This document shows, one piece after another, positions 1 to 8,674 of a stretch of 42,581 nt of DNA (position 1 is its first letter; every line of letters starts with the position of its first letter). Made by a program: the position numbers and the translations under genes. The notes beneath the pieces are model-generated. The model was not told where the DNA came from. It ran no database searches and saw only the letters and a program-made list of their open reading frames with translations. This stretch comes from Acidobacteriota bacterium (GTDB taxonomy: Bacteria; Acidobacteriota; Terriglobia; Bryobacterales; Bryobacteraceae), in assembly GCA_947470805.1 (NCBI GenBank), contig CANIVU010000079.1, positions 1 through 42,581 of the forward strand, written 5' to 3'.

Positions 1-677
1 ACCCAGAACGCCTCAAAGGCGTCCTTCAGGCCGATCTTCTTCCCTTCTTCGTAGGTGCGGCCGTTGTAGCTGATGGAAATTTCAAAGATTTTCGCCTGGC
101 GCTTGGCGAGTTTAATGGTGATTTCCGGCTCAAAGCCAAAACGGTCCGACCGGATGGGGATACTCTGCAACAGCGGCGTACGAAAGGCCTTGTAGCAGGT
201 CTCCATGTCGGTGAGATTAAGGTCGGCGACGACGTTGCACATGGTGGTCAACATCCAATTCGCCAGCGAATGCCAGTAATAGAGTACGCGCCGTTCGCTG
301 GACGGCAAGAACCGGGACCCGTAGACGACATCAGCGCGGCCGTCCAGCAGCGGGGCCAGCATTCTCGGATACTCTCGCGGGTCGTACTCGAGATCCGCAT
401 CTTGAATGATGGAAAAGTCACCCCGGGCCGCGGCGATTGCCCGCCGCAGAGCCGAGCCCTTGCCACCATTTCGATCCGTTCGCAGGAGTCGGATCTTGTC
501 GGGATAAAGCGCGGCAATCTCCGCGACAACCTCCACCGAACCGTCCGTCGACGCATCGTCGGCCACGATCAGCTCGCGATCCATTCCCGCCGGTAAAGGC
601 GCATCGAGCACCCTCCGCAGCAGCGTCGCTATGAATTCTTCTTCGTTATAAAGGGGGATCAGGATCGATAGCAGCAT
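1..677 (-). CDS. Family 2 glycosyltransferase, C-terminus cut by window edge
   Basis: Partial gene read on the reverse strand from an ATG at 677; about 225 codons are inside the window and no stop is reached. The N-terminus begins with a hydrophobic strand followed by PLYNEEEFIATLLRRV, then ELIVADDASTDGS, the nucleotide-binding start of a GT-A fold. A metal-binding DAD occurs in IIQDADLEYDP near residue 95, followed by VVYGSRF. This pattern fits the dolichol-phosphate-mannose synthase-like branch of GT2, which moves a sugar from a nucleotide sugar to a lipid carrier at the cytoplasmic membrane face. Whether C-terminal membrane segments exist cannot be seen. A GGAAGG lies directly before the ATG, closer than a normal ribosome site. 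The sugar and acceptor are unknown. Confidence 0.88.
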   Translation of the reverse strand, partial: MLLSILIPLYNEEEFIATLLRRVLDAPLPAGMDRELIVADDASTDGSVEVVAEIAALYPDKIRLLRTDRNGGKGSALRRAIAAARGDFSIIQDADLEYDPREYPRMLAPLLDGRADVVYGSRFLPSSERRVLYYWHSLANWMLTTMCNVVADLNLTDMETCYKAFRTPLLQSIPIRSDRFGFEPEITIKLAKRQAKIFEISISYNGRTYEEGKKIGLKDAFEAFW

Positions 678-726
678 CCTTCCGTCTATCGGCCACTTTC
701 CCGCGAAAGATTACAATGGAGACGAA

Positions 727-1188
727 ATGCCCAAGGGATTCTGGTGGATTGTCGAGATCGCAGCGCTGTGCGCGTTTCTCGCCATACCGGCACTGACGCT
801 GATTTGCTACGACGCGCTGCCGGCGACGATCCCAATCCATTTCGGCCCGAGCGGCGCCCCGGACGGCTATGGCAGTAAGGGCACCCTTATATTCCTTGTC
901 GTTCTCGACACCATTGTGTTCGCCGTACTCTCGGCCACGCCATTCTTTCCGAATTCGATCAACATGCCGGGCCCGCGAACGGCGGAAAGTATCCAGACCG
1001 GTATCGCCATGACACGCATCCTGAAACTGGAAGTGATGCTCTTCATGGTCTATGTCACGCGAATGATTATCCAGACCGCCCACGGCTCCGCGAACGGGCT
1101 TGGCGGGATCGTGCCGCTGCTATTTGTTTTCGCGCTGCTATCCACGATCGGCGCCGGCTTCTACCTTTCTACCCGCAATGCAAACTAA
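727..1188 (+). CDS. DUF1648-type integral membrane protein
   Basis: A protein of 153 residues with about four hydrophobic segments. After the first membrane span comes YDALPATIPIHFGPSGAPDGYGSK, here best described by its key elements LP..IP.HF...G.PDGYGSK, the hallmark of DUF1648 (also found in SdpI-like proteins). DUF1648 proteins are membrane proteins of largely unknown role; some family relatives are immunity proteins. The start ATG at 727 has GGAGA just upstream and a TACAAT box at 712-717. The next gene overlaps its 3' end by 11 bases, suggesting co-translation. No catalytic motif is visible. The family call is fairly secure; the function is not. Confidence 0.75.
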   Translation: MPKGFWWIVEIAALCAFLAIPALTLICYDALPATIPIHFGPSGAPDGYGSKGTLIFLVVLDTIVFAVLSATPFFPNSINMPGPRTAESIQTGIAMTRILKLEVMLFMVYVTRMIIQTAHGSANGLGGIVPLLFVFALLSTIGAGFYLSTRNAN

Positions 1189-1555
1189 CTCCGGGCGCGT
1201 CGAGAAACTGACGATTCTCGCCCTCGTCGCTACCGTCGCCCTCTCGTTCTACTACTGGGATTTCGTCCACAAGGCGTTCACCCGGACCCACAATACGTTG
1301 GGGCAAACCAATCTCCACGTTCCAACGGCGGACCTGTTCCTGTGGTGCGTCTTCGCGTTGATTCTCTATTTCGGCACGCGATTCTGGGCGAATGTCGGCC
1401 CCAAGATCTTCCTGCTTTCACCGGAGACCACGGCACGACTGGGGTTCCGCCTCCAAGTCGTACGGGTCGTTTCGACATTCGTGTTCCTGGGCCTGACCGT
1501 GAACACGATCCACACCTACGTCCCCGACTTCATCGATAAACTCCCCTGGCCCTAA
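1178..1555 (+). CDS. Small membrane protein of unknown function
   Basis: A protein of 125 residues if started at the ATG at 1178, which overlaps the end of the DUF1648 gene by 11 bases. An earlier in-frame start at 1100 would place its first 26 residues wholly within the DUF1648 gene, and they look like out-of-frame coding sequence, so it was not used. Three hydrophobic stretches are visible (LTILALVATVALSFYYW, ADLFLWCVFALILYF, VVRVVSTFVFLGLTV), with the linker between the second and third predicted soluble. I do not recognise a family. Overlap with the preceding gene suggests that the two membrane proteins are made together. Confidence 0.6.
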   Translation: MQTNSGRVEKLTILALVATVALSFYYWDFVHKAFTRTHNTLGQTNLHVPTADLFLWCVFALILYFGTRFWANVGPKIFLLSPETTARLGFRLQVVRVVSTFVFLGLTVNTIHTYVPDFIDKLPWP

Positions 1556-1565
1556 CGGCTCCCGC

Positions 1566-1571
1566 TACAAT
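1566..1571 (+). promoter_or_regulatory. Candidate -10 box of recN (TACAAT)
   Basis: TACAAT sits 18 bases before the recN start codon, implying a 5' leader of roughly 12 bases. No Shine-Dalgarno-like sequence is visible in that leader, and no clear -35 was found. Confidence 0.4.
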
Positions 1572-1589
1572 CACGATTGAACCTCCTGC

Positions 1590-3266
1590 ATGCTGGTTGA
1601 ACTTCACATCGAAAACTTCGCGGTCGTCGAGCGACTCCGGCTCCGCTTCCACCATGGACTGAATTTGCTGACCGGGGAAACCGGTTCGGGTAAATCGATC
1701 ATCGTCGATTCGCTTGGGCTACTTTTTGGCGGCCGGGCGTCGGCCGAGGTCGTCCGTTCGGGCACCGACCGCGCCCGTATCAGCGGGATCTTCGACCTGC
1801 CCCAATCGCCCGCCATCCGGGCGCTCCTTGAGGAGGCCGGGATCGCGTTGGAAGAGAACGAACTGCTCATCGAGCGCGAGATTCTGGCCAACGGGAAGTC
1901 GCGGGCCTTCGCCGCCAGCCGGCCGGTGACGGCGGCGCTGTTGAAACAGCTGGCACCGTGGCTCGGCGATATCCACGGACAAAACGAGCAGCAGCAACTG
2001 CACGACACGATTTCTCAGCGCGGAATTCTGGACGAATTCGCCGGCGCCGCGGAGGCAAAGGCTGTCGTCGCCAAGATTTTCCGCGGCTGGAAGGACTGCG
2101 ACCGCGAGTTGGAAGAGATTACGCAGCGCGAGCAGGAGCAGTTGCGGCTGGCCGACCTGTGGACGTTCCAGCGCAAGGAGATTGAGGCGCTCGACCTGAA
2201 GCCGGGCGAAGACGATGACTTGGAGAACGAGAAGCGGGTTCTCCAGAATGTCACGCGTTTGAGTGAGCACGCCGAGGCGGCTTTTACGGCACTTTATGAC
2301 GCGCCGGATTCGGCGCTGTCGCAGGCGCGGACGGCGCAGCGGCGGGTGGAAGAGTTGATCCGTATCGACGGCCAACTGGCCGAGGTGGCGGAGTTGTTGA
2401 AACCGGCGGTGATTGCGTTGGAGGAGGCGGGGCGGTCTCTGCGCGACTATCTCGGACATCTGGAAGCCGACCCGTCGCGGCTGGAAACGGTCGAGAACCG
2501 GCTGGCCGGGATCGATAAACTGAAGCGGAAGTACGGCGCCTCGATTGACGAAATTCTCACGTTCCTGGCCGAAGTGCAGGGCAAGATGCGGACTGTGGAG
2601 ACGGCGTCTGAACTGCGGGCCGCCATTGAAGCACGGCGCAAGAAACTGGCCGCTGAGTATGAGGCGGCGGCGGCGAAGCTAACGGCGTTGCGAACGAAGG
2701 CGGCACGGCAGTTGGAGAAGCGCGTGGAGCAGGAACTGACCGCGTTGGCGATGGCCGGGACAACGTTTCGCATCGCATTTTCCGAGTCGCCGTGGACGGA
2801 AGAGGGGCGCGATGCGATCGTGTTCCTGGTTTCGGCGAACCGGGGAGAAGAGCCGCGGGAGCTGTCGAAGGTGGCCAGCGGCGGTGAAGTTTCGCGCATC
2901 GCTTTGGCGATTAAGACATGCGTGGAGCGGGAGCATCCGGGCGGGACGCAGCATTTACTGGTGTTCGACGAAGTGGACGCCGGAATTGGCGGCGAGGCGG
3001 CGGAGGCTGTGGGCCGGCGATTGAAAGAGTTGAGCCGCGCCTATCAGGTACTGTGTGTCACGCACCAGGCGCAGATCGCCTCGTTCGCCAACTTCCACTA
3101 TCGGGTGGAGAAGAAGGAATCGAAGGGACGCACGGTGGCGGTGGTGGTCGAACTGGACGGGCAGGAGCGGACCAAGGAGATCGGCCGCATGTTGAGCGGG
3201 CAACGGCTTACGCCGGAGGCGCTCCAACACGCCGAACAGTTGATCCGGGCCGGAGCCGCGGTCTAG
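1590..3266 (+). CDS. recN: DNA repair protein RecN
   Basis: An SMC-like ATPase of 558 residues, the usual RecN length, acting in the cytoplasm in recombinational repair of double-strand breaks by holding broken ends together. The N-terminus has the RecN-typical LHIENFAVVERL and Walker A GETGSGKS at residues 29-36. A long charged helical middle (about 150-370) forms the short coiled coil. The C-terminal half has the ABC signature region ELSKVASGGEVSRIALAIK, Walker B LLVFDEVDAGIGG and the switch histidine in VTHQAQIAS. It converges with the AAA+ gene: the two stop codons overlap inside CTAG at 3263-3266. The start ATG at 1590 gives the expected N-terminus without extra residues. Confidence 0.97.
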   Translation: MLVELHIENFAVVERLRLRFHHGLNLLTGETGSGKSIIVDSLGLLFGGRASAEVVRSGTDRARISGIFDLPQSPAIRALLEEAGIALEENELLIEREILANGKSRAFAASRPVTAALLKQLAPWLGDIHGQNEQQQLHDTISQRGILDEFAGAAEAKAVVAKIFRGWKDCDRELEEITQREQEQLRLADLWTFQRKEIEALDLKPGEDDDLENEKRVLQNVTRLSEHAEAAFTALYDAPDSALSQARTAQRRVEELIRIDGQLAEVAELLKPAVIALEEAGRSLRDYLGHLEADPSRLETVENRLAGIDKLKRKYGASIDEILTFLAEVQGKMRTVETASELRAAIEARRKKLAAEYEAAAAKLTALRTKAARQLEKRVEQELTALAMAGTTFRIAFSESPWTEEGRDAIVFLVSANRGEEPRELSKVASGGEVSRIALAIKTCVEREHPGGTQHLLVFDEVDAGIGGEAAEAVGRRLKELSRAYQVLCVTHQAQIASFANFHYRVEKKESKGRTVAVVVELDGQERTKEIGRMLSGQRLTPEALQHAEQLIRAGAAV

Positions 3267-4615
3267 TTATCTTCGGTATCGCTGACGAAGTTCGAGTGGA
3301 AGGCTTTGTCGAGCACTTCGTCGGTTAACATCATCGGGCGTCTTTCAAAGCGAATGATATCGATGGCGTGCGACAACACGTCGCGCGGATGACAGCGGCG
3401 GCGCGGTTTACCGGTCGGACGATAGTGTCGATCCAGGAACCGCTCAGCCATGTCACGCGGACAGGCCAGCGCTTTGCTTTCTGCGAACTTCACGAAGATA
3501 TCCAGGAACTCAGAATCCTGTGGGCTCCGCATCAGCATCTTGTATTGGATACGTCGCAGGAAGGCTTCGTCACCGAGTTGATGCGGTTTGAGGTTCGTTG
3601 AGAAGATCAGGAAGCATTCAAACGGGACCGTCATTTTGGTGCCGTTGACGAAGGTGAGAAAGTCGACACGCCGTTCCATGGGAACGATCCAGCGATTCAG
3701 GACTTCGGCTGGGGTGGTCTTCTGGCGACCAAAGTCATCGATCAGGTAGATGCCGTTGTTGGCTTTCAACTGGAGCGGAGCGTCGTAGTACTTCGACACC
3801 GGGTTGAAGCTCAAATCGAGCATTTTCAGGTCCAATTCGCCGCCGCTGACGATGAAGGGGCGGCGGGTCTTGAACCAGCGCTTATCGTAGGTGGACTCGG
3901 TGGTGAATGCCGAGATCTGGTCCGTCTCCTCGTCCACCGGGTGGTGGTAGACCGGGTCGAACATCTGGATGATCATGCCCTGGCACTCGATGGCGTGAGG
4001 AACGTAGATATGGGTATCGTCGACGTTAAACAGCGCTTCGGCAAGGAAAGTCTTGCCGTTTCCGGGCTGGCCGTAGATCAGGAAGGACTTGCCGGAGTTC
4101 ACGGCGGGCCCGATGGAGTTCAGAATCTCGTCGGTCACCACCATGTGCTTGTAGGCCTCTTTCAAGGCCTCCATGGTCAACCAACCGTCGCCTTGTTTCT
4201 GCTGGCGCACCATGTCGGCGTACTGATACAGCGGCACCGGCACTTTACCCGAATACGCGCACCCGGAGATGTACTCCTTGGCGAGGGCACGTCCGTTTTC
4301 GGTCAACAGGAAGCGGGAAGAGATGGCGCCCATGCCCAGAGAACTTTTTACGCCAAGAAGGTTGTTACGCTTCAAACCATCGATCAGGCCTTCGATCACG
4401 CTGAACTGCAGACCGAGATCCGACGCCAGTTCACGACCGATCACTTCGCCTTTGTAGTACAGCGCTTTCAGGACCAATTGCTCGATCATCTGCGCGGGAA
4501 TACCGGTATGTTCGATCGTCTCCGGCACCGGCGGGACAATCTGTTCCGGACCTTCGGACGGATCACCATCGAACCCAACAAAGCTATTGAGACCTTCCAA
4601 GTCAGTAAACGGCAT
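3263..4615 (-). CDS. Winged-helix plus AAA+ ATPase, role unknown
   Basis: A protein of 450 residues. Residues about 38-115 look like a winged helix-turn-helix (ALYYKGEVIGRELASDLGL followed by a helix and wing), then a linker. The AAA+ core has Walker A GQPGNGKT at 182-189, Walker B LIDDFG at 291-296, a sensor-1-like STN at 339-341 and an arginine-finger-like LRRIQYK at 353-359. Members of this ATPase group remodel proteins or nucleic acids, but I know of no assigned role for this architecture. The reading frame stays open upstream to 5605, but that part is antisense to the next gene, so the ATG at 4615 was chosen. No good ribosome site precedes it; TACATT lies 4 bases upstream. It stands alone, divergent from the oxidoreductase and convergent with recN. 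Confidence 0.9.
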   Translation of the reverse strand: MPFTDLEGLNSFVGFDGDPSEGPEQIVPPVPETIEHTGIPAQMIEQLVLKALYYKGEVIGRELASDLGLQFSVIEGLIDGLKRNNLLGVKSSLGMGAISSRFLLTENGRALAKEYISGCAYSGKVPVPLYQYADMVRQQKQGDGWLTMEALKEAYKHMVVTDEILNSIGPAVNSGKSFLIYGQPGNGKTFLAEALFNVDDTHIYVPHAIECQGMIIQMFDPVYHHPVDEETDQISAFTTESTYDKRWFKTRRPFIVSGGELDLKMLDLSFNPVSKYYDAPLQLKANNGIYLIDDFGRQKTTPAEVLNRWIVPMERRVDFLTFVNGTKMTVPFECFLIFSTNLKPHQLGDEAFLRRIQYKMLMRSPQDSEFLDIFVKFAESKALACPRDMAERFLDRHYRPTGKPRRRCHPRDVLSHAIDIIRFERRPMMLTDEVLDKAFHSNFVSDTEDN

Positions 4616-4714
4616 CTGTAATGTAATCGGCCGGCAGTTCCGCGTTCTATAGAGGACTACGTACAAATTCGGTGTCACCCCCGCGCTATCATGTGGATTC
4701 GGGAGCCCATTATC

Positions 4715-6058
4715 ATGTCCACAACCCGCCGCAACTTCCTCCAGGCCGGATCCGCCACCACCATGCTGGCCGCCGCCGCGCCCGCCCAAACGCCCAAAGG
4801 CGCCAATGACAAGATCAACGTCGCCTGTATCGGGTTCGGCATCATGGGCCAGGGCGACGTCTCCACCGTCACCACGGTCCCCGGCGCGAAACTGGTCGCC
4901 GTCGCCGACATCTACGAAGGCCGTCGCACCAAGGCCAAGGAAGTTTACGGCAAGGACATTTTCACCACCGCTGACTACCGCGAGATCCTGGCCCGCCCCG
5001 ATATCGACGCCGTCATCGTCGCCACGCCGGACCACTGGCACCAGATCATCGCTTGCGACGCCATGCGCGCCGGCAAGGACGTCTATTGCCAAAAGCCGAT
5101 GGTGCAGAAGGTGGAGGAGGGCGCAGCCGTCATCCAGGCCGAAAAAGAGACGAAGCGGATCCTGCAGGTGGGCAGCCAGCGGGCCAGTTCGATTCTCTAC
5201 GCCAAGGCGCGCGAAGTCATCAAGCAGGGCTCGATCGGCGAAGTCCGCATGGTGGAAGCGTTCTGGGATCGAAACTCCGCGCTCGGCGCGTGGCAGTACT
5301 CCGTCCCGCCCGACGCCACGCCGCAGACCCTCGATTGGGACCGCTTCTTGGGCCATGCGCCCAAACGCCCGTTTGAGCCAATTCGCAGCTTCCGCTGGCG
5401 CAACTATCAGGACTACGGCACCGGCGTGGCCGGCGATCTGTACGTCCACCTGTTCACCGGCATTCACTACGTCATGGATTCCAACGGGCCGGACCGTATC
5501 ATGTCCACCGGTGGCCTCTATTACTGGAAAGATGGCCGCGACGTGCCGGACTTGATGCTCGGCATGTACGACTATCCCGATACCAAGGCGCACAAGGCGT
5601 TCCACCTCTCCATCCGCCTGAACTTCGAAGCGGGCGGCGGCGATGGGTCCGGGTTCCGCTTCATCGGGACCGAGGGCGTGTTAGATCTGGCCGTTGGCGG
5701 CGCGCTCGTCCTGAAACGGAAACCCAAGGACACCGAACCGGGCAACACCGCCGGGACGTTCTCCAAGGCGACGGCCGATCAGATTCTCCGCGACTACCGC
5801 GGCAAGTACCCCGCCCAACGCGCCACCGCCGACGGCATGCGCGCCAACACCGAGCAGCGCTGGGTGCTGCCCCCGGGCTACACGGAGCAGTATGCCCACC
5901 ACGAGAACTTCATCAACGCCATCCGCTCCCGCAAGCCGGTGATTGAAGATTCCACCTTTGGCCTGCGCGCCGCCGGTCCGGCGTTGCTGTCTAACGTTAG
6001 CCACTTCACGCGGCAGACGATGCACTGGGATCCGGAGAAGATGGTGTTTAAGGCGTAG
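4715..6058 (+). CDS. Tat-exported Gfo/Idh/MocA-family oxidoreductase
   Basis: A protein of 447 residues starting with a twin-arginine signal (TTRRNFLQAG, then an Ala-rich hydrophobic stretch ending around AAAPAQT), so it is probably exported folded with its cofactor. The Rossmann fold follows: INVACIGFGIMGQGD, then VAVADIYEGR; IVATPDHWH and the active-site region YCQKPM (EKP-like) are typical of Gfo/Idh/MocA NAD(P)-dependent sugar dehydrogenases. The C-terminal alpha/beta domain contains the usual dimer sheet. Start at 4715 is preferred over the in-frame ATG at 4691 because GGGAG lies about 9 bases upstream and the Tat signal begins right there. The exact sugar substrate cannot be read. Such proteins are abundant in acidobacterial and planctomycete sugar catabolism. 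Confidence 0.93.
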   Translation: MSTTRRNFLQAGSATTMLAAAAPAQTPKGANDKINVACIGFGIMGQGDVSTVTTVPGAKLVAVADIYEGRRTKAKEVYGKDIFTTADYREILARPDIDAVIVATPDHWHQIIACDAMRAGKDVYCQKPMVQKVEEGAAVIQAEKETKRILQVGSQRASSILYAKAREVIKQGSIGEVRMVEAFWDRNSALGAWQYSVPPDATPQTLDWDRFLGHAPKRPFEPIRSFRWRNYQDYGTGVAGDLYVHLFTGIHYVMDSNGPDRIMSTGGLYYWKDGRDVPDLMLGMYDYPDTKAHKAFHLSIRLNFEAGGGDGSGFRFIGTEGVLDLAVGGALVLKRKPKDTEPGNTAGTFSKATADQILRDYRGKYPAQRATADGMRANTEQRWVLPPGYTEQYAHHENFINAIRSRKPVIEDSTFGLRAAGPALLSNVSHFTRQTMHWDPEKMVFKA

Positions 6059-6082
6059 GGTTGCCGCGGTCCGCCGGGGCGC

Positions 6083-6088
6083 TAAGAT
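6083..6088 (+). promoter_or_regulatory. Candidate -10 box (TAAGAT) for leaderless DUF433 gene
   Basis: TAAGAT ends 6 bases before the ATG at 6095, so transcription would start at or next to the start codon. The AAGG in the gap would then not be transcribed as a useful ribosome site. Confidence 0.4.
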
Positions 6089-6094
6089 AAAGGC

Positions 6095-6322
6095 ATGAAC
6101 TGGGCCGAATGCAAAGCCGTCGATCGCAACCCGAACAAACTGGGCGGGAAATGGTGTTTTGCAGGAACCCGCATGCCGGTGGCGTCGTTGTTCGAACATC
6201 TCGATGAAGGATCAACCCTCGAGGAGTTTTTCGAGTGGTTCCCCGACGTCCCAGGAGAACTTGTGCACGAAGTCCTCCGCTTTGCGAAATCGTCGCTGGA
6301 GCAAACCACGGCGGTTGCGTGA
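6095..6322 (+). CDS. DUF433 family antitoxin-like protein
   Basis: A protein of 75 residues. The segment KLGGKWCFAGTRMPVASLFEHL matches the DUF433 pattern (GG.....GTR.PV..l...l), followed by the acidic helix STLEEFFEWFPDV. DUF433 proteins are small helical DNA-binding-like proteins usually paired with PIN-like DUF5615 proteins in presumed type II toxin-antitoxin modules. The downstream gene starts inside its stop codon (GTGA, 6319-6322), indicating translational coupling. Its base usage is less C-biased than the neighbouring genes, compatible with acquisition. Confidence 0.85.
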   Translation: MNWAECKAVDRNPNKLGGKWCFAGTRMPVASLFEHLDEGSTLEEFFEWFPDVPGELVHEVLRFAKSSLEQTTAVA

Positions 6323-6645
6323 AGATACTGCTAGACAGCAGTACTCCGGCGCCACTAGCGTTCTCGTTGAGAGCGCATGAAGTGGTGCGAACAGGCCAGT
6401 TGGGATGGCAGAGCCTTGAAGATGGGATCCTTCTCGACATCGCGGAGCGGGAGGGATTTCAGGTGTTAATCACCTGCGACCAGAGTATTCCACATCAGCA
6501 GAACATGAAGGACCGGAAGATAGCCGTCCTTGTGCTCTCTTCAAATCGTTGGCCTCTCGTCAAACGGGCAGCACCGCAGATAGCCACACTGATCGGGTTC
6601 CTGCAGCGCGGTCAGATTCGCCGCATTGATGTTCGATCTATGTAG
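6319..6645 (+). CDS. DUF5615 PIN-like toxin candidate
   Basis: A protein of 108 residues started at the GTG at 6319, which overlaps the DUF433 stop by four bases; upstream in-frame sequence is antisense-like filler. The N-terminal ILLDSSTPAPL, GWQSLEDGILLDIAEREGFQVLITCDQSIPHQQN and IAVLVLSS follow the DUF5615 (Mut7-C-like PIN) pattern with its conserved Asp residues and QQN. Family members are presumed ribonuclease toxins held in check by the DUF433 partner. In many relatives the first Asp is followed by Glu, Asn or Cys; here it is Ser-Ser, which could weaken metal binding. The pair is inserted between two Tat-exported sugar enzymes. Confidence 0.82.
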   Translation: MKILLDSSTPAPLAFSLRAHEVVRTGQLGWQSLEDGILLDIAEREGFQVLITCDQSIPHQQNMKDRKIAVLVLSSNRWPLVKRAAPQIATLIGFLQRGQIRRIDVRSM

Positions 6646-6702
6646 ACCCGTCACGGAATTCGCCCCCGCGCGGCGTCGGATAATTGGCACAGAAAAACGT
6701 CG

Positions 6703-6734
6703 CTAGGGGGGCCGCAATCGCGGCCCCCCCCTAG
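6703..6734. terminator. G/C-rich hairpin between convergent genes
   Basis: An arm CTA plus six G plus CCGC, loop AATC, then GCGG plus eight C plus TAG. The stem is about 13 bp with two extra C. It lies between the ends of the DUF5615 gene and the TIM-barrel gene. No U-tract follows on either strand, so intrinsic termination is plausible but not certain. Confidence 0.6.
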
Positions 6735-6743
6735 GAATCGATG

Positions 6744-7655
6744 CTACGCCCCAAACGCCTTCCGCAAAACCCCATAGCTCTTCGCCACCGCGGTCTTCGG
6801 ATCTTCCTTCCCTTCCATCTCCAGCGACACCCAGCCCTTATACCCGGCGCCCCGCAAAATGCCGGCAATGCGCGGATAATCCAGGTCCAGCGTGTACCAT
6901 TCGCCGCCGCCGTAGTACGTCTTCGCCTGCACGATCGTCGCCAACCCGGCCAGCCGCCCAATCCCCTCGTACGGATCGCCCGGGTAGTTGCCCGTGTCCA
7001 TGTTGATCCCCAGCCAGGGCGAATTCACCGCCTTGTGAATCGTCAGCAAATTATCGATCTTCGTCGTCAAACCCCAGTGGTTTTCGAGCGCCAGCATGAT
7101 GCCTTCTTTTTCACACGTCGCCAGGCACTTCTGGATCGAATCGATACACCAGGCGAAAGCGTCCTTATCGGTGTAGCCGGGCAGTGCCGGCTCATCGCCC
7201 TTTACCTTCATCAAATCATCGAACAGCTTGATCGTCTTCCAACGCCCGCTGTTTAAACGCACGCAGGGAATGCCGAGCCGTCCAGCCAGTTCCAGACAAT
7301 GCGTCGTATGGTCGATCATCTTCTTCCGCTCCTCCGCGTCGGGCGAAACGAAGTCCTGATGGATCGACAGCATCGGGAACGAGAGTCCCCGTTCAAACGC
7401 CATTTTCTTCAGCTTCGCGAGATACGCGGGCGATTCGTCCACCATCTGCCGGTGCAGAATTTCCACGCCGTCAAAACCGAGCGACGCCGCGTGTTCAATG
7501 ACATTTTCAATCGGATATTTCTCCGTCTTGAAGTGCCAGTAGCTGTAGGTCGAGACCGCCAGCGGGATCCGCCCCTTGAAAGGAGCCGCCGAAGCGGCGG
7601 GCATGCCCGCCGCCCCCAATGCCACCGAACCGAGTACTGAACGTCGAGAGATCAT
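6744..7655 (-). CDS. Exported sugar phosphate isomerase/epimerase-like TIM barrel
   Basis: A protein of 303 residues from the ATG at 7655, beginning with a Tat-like signal ([15 protein letters not shown], cleavage near AASAA). The mature part is a xylose-isomerase-like TIM barrel: [49 protein letters not shown] and a final [10 protein letters not shown]. Metal ligands are expected among the Glu (ALEN, LEME), Asp and His residues of these strands. The family interconverts ketoses/aldoses or acts on keto-inositols; here the substrate is unknown. Export, family and position near the Gfo/Idh/MocA gene suggest a shared periplasmic sugar pathway. An ATG at 7664 is an alternative start. Confidence 0.88.
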   Translation of the reverse strand: MISRRSVLGSVALGAAGMPAASAAPFKGRIPLAVSTYSYWHFKTEKYPIENVIEHAASLGFDGVEILHRQMVDESPAYLAKLKKMAFERGLSFPMLSIHQDFVSPDAEERKKMIDHTTHCLELAGRLGIPCVRLNSGRWKTIKLFDDLMKVKGDEPALPGYTDKDAFAWCIDSIQKCLATCEKEGIMLALENHWGLTTKIDNLLTIHKAVNSPWLGINMDTGNYPGDPYEGIGRLAGLATIVQAKTYYGGGEWYTLDLDYPRIAGILRGAGYKGWVSLEMEGKEDPKTAVAKSYGVLRKAFGA

Positions 7656-7747
7656 GAGTCCCATTGTCACCCAATTGCCGCAGCGGTAAACAAAGCCTTC
7701 CGGCGCGCAGGTCCACAAACTGATAGGCTAAAGATGTTTCACCTTCT

Positions 7748-8614
7748 ATGGAAAGCACCGCAAAAGGGGTCACCCCCATCACCAAGGCCCGGCACATGAA
7801 TTGGGTAACCATCATCTTCCTCGCCTTCTTCCACGTGGGCGCATTGGCCGCCCCGTTCTTCTTTGAGTGGAAATCGTTGGCAGTAATGGTTCTGCTCTAC
7901 TGGATCACCATTGGTTGGGGAATTGGCATGGGCTACCATCGCCTGCACACCCATCGTTCGTACATCGTGCCGAAGTGGATCGAATATCTTTTCGCCATTT
8001 GCGGGACGCTCACGCTGGAAGGCGGGCCCATTTTCTGGGTCGCCACCCACCGCATTCATCACCAGAAATCCGACATGGAAGGCGATCCGCATACGCCCCG
8101 CGACGGCAAGTGGTGGTCGCACATCGGCTGGATTATCTTTGGCGAATCCAAGCACAACAAAACCGAAGAACTGGCCCGCTACACGCCGGACTTGGCGAAG
8201 GACCCCTTCTACCGCTGGCTGAACACCTGGCACTTCATGCCGGTGGCCGTTTCCTCGGCGCTCATCTGGTATTTCGGCGGCTTCTCCGTGTTCCTCTGGG
8301 CCGTCTGCATGCGCATCACGCTCGGCCTGCACTCCACCTGGCTGGTCAACTCGGCCACCCATCTCTGGGGCAATCGCCGCTTCGATATTCGTGACGACTC
8401 CCGCAACTCCTGGTGGGTCGCCCTCCTGACTTTCGGCGAAGGCTGGCACAACAACCACCATGCCCACCCCAACTCGGCCCGCCACGGCTTGGCTTGGTAC
8501 GAAGTGGACATGACCTGGATGCAGATCCGCTTCCTACAGATGATCGGGCTGGCCACGATGGTCAAAGTCGCCACTGTGGACAGCGAATCCTCGCTCGCCC
8601 GCAAAGTCGCGTAG
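7748..8614 (+). CDS. Acyl-CoA/acyl-lipid fatty acid desaturase
   Basis: A membrane protein of 288 residues with the three histidine boxes of delta-9-type desaturases: HRLHTH at 64-69, HRIHHQKSD at 101-109 and EGWHNNHHAHP with His234, 237 and 238. Hydrophobic pairs lie before the first box (VTIIFLAFFHVGALAAPFFF, VMVLLYWITIGWG) and between boxes two and three. The di-iron centre inserts a double bond in fatty acyl chains, adjusting membrane fluidity. It is followed by a strong terminator and stands alone on its strand. Confidence 0.95.
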   Translation: MESTAKGVTPITKARHMNWVTIIFLAFFHVGALAAPFFFEWKSLAVMVLLYWITIGWGIGMGYHRLHTHRSYIVPKWIEYLFAICGTLTLEGGPIFWVATHRIHHQKSDMEGDPHTPRDGKWWSHIGWIIFGESKHNKTEELARYTPDLAKDPFYRWLNTWHFMPVAVSSALIWYFGGFSVFLWAVCMRITLGLHSTWLVNSATHLWGNRRFDIRDDSRNSWWVALLTFGEGWHNNHHAHPNSARHGLAWYEVDMTWMQIRFLQMIGLATMVKVATVDSESSLARKVA

Positions 8615-8629
8615 CCCAGACAACAGTAC

Positions 8630-8671
8630 AAAAAGGGGAAGGGCCGGCAACCGCCGGCCCTTCCCCTTTTT
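8630..8671. terminator. Strong bidirectional intrinsic terminator
   Basis: A perfect 19-bp stem with the 4-base loop AACC (8649-8652). The arms start with five A and end with five T, giving a U-tract on transcripts of both strands. It lies between the convergent desaturase and 2-hydroxyacid dehydrogenase genes and can end both. Confidence 0.92.
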
Positions 8672-8674
8672 GCT

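Noticed and set aside
248-1083. Frames at 248-556, 270-596, 437-634 and 646-1083
   Set aside because: Shadows of the glycosyltransferase and DUF1648 genes.
4616-5605. Upstream extension of the AAA+ frame to 780 residues
   Set aside because: It is fully antisense to the Gfo/Idh/MocA gene, has Gly/Asp/Val-rich motif-free translation, and the ATPase has a sensible ATG at 4615.
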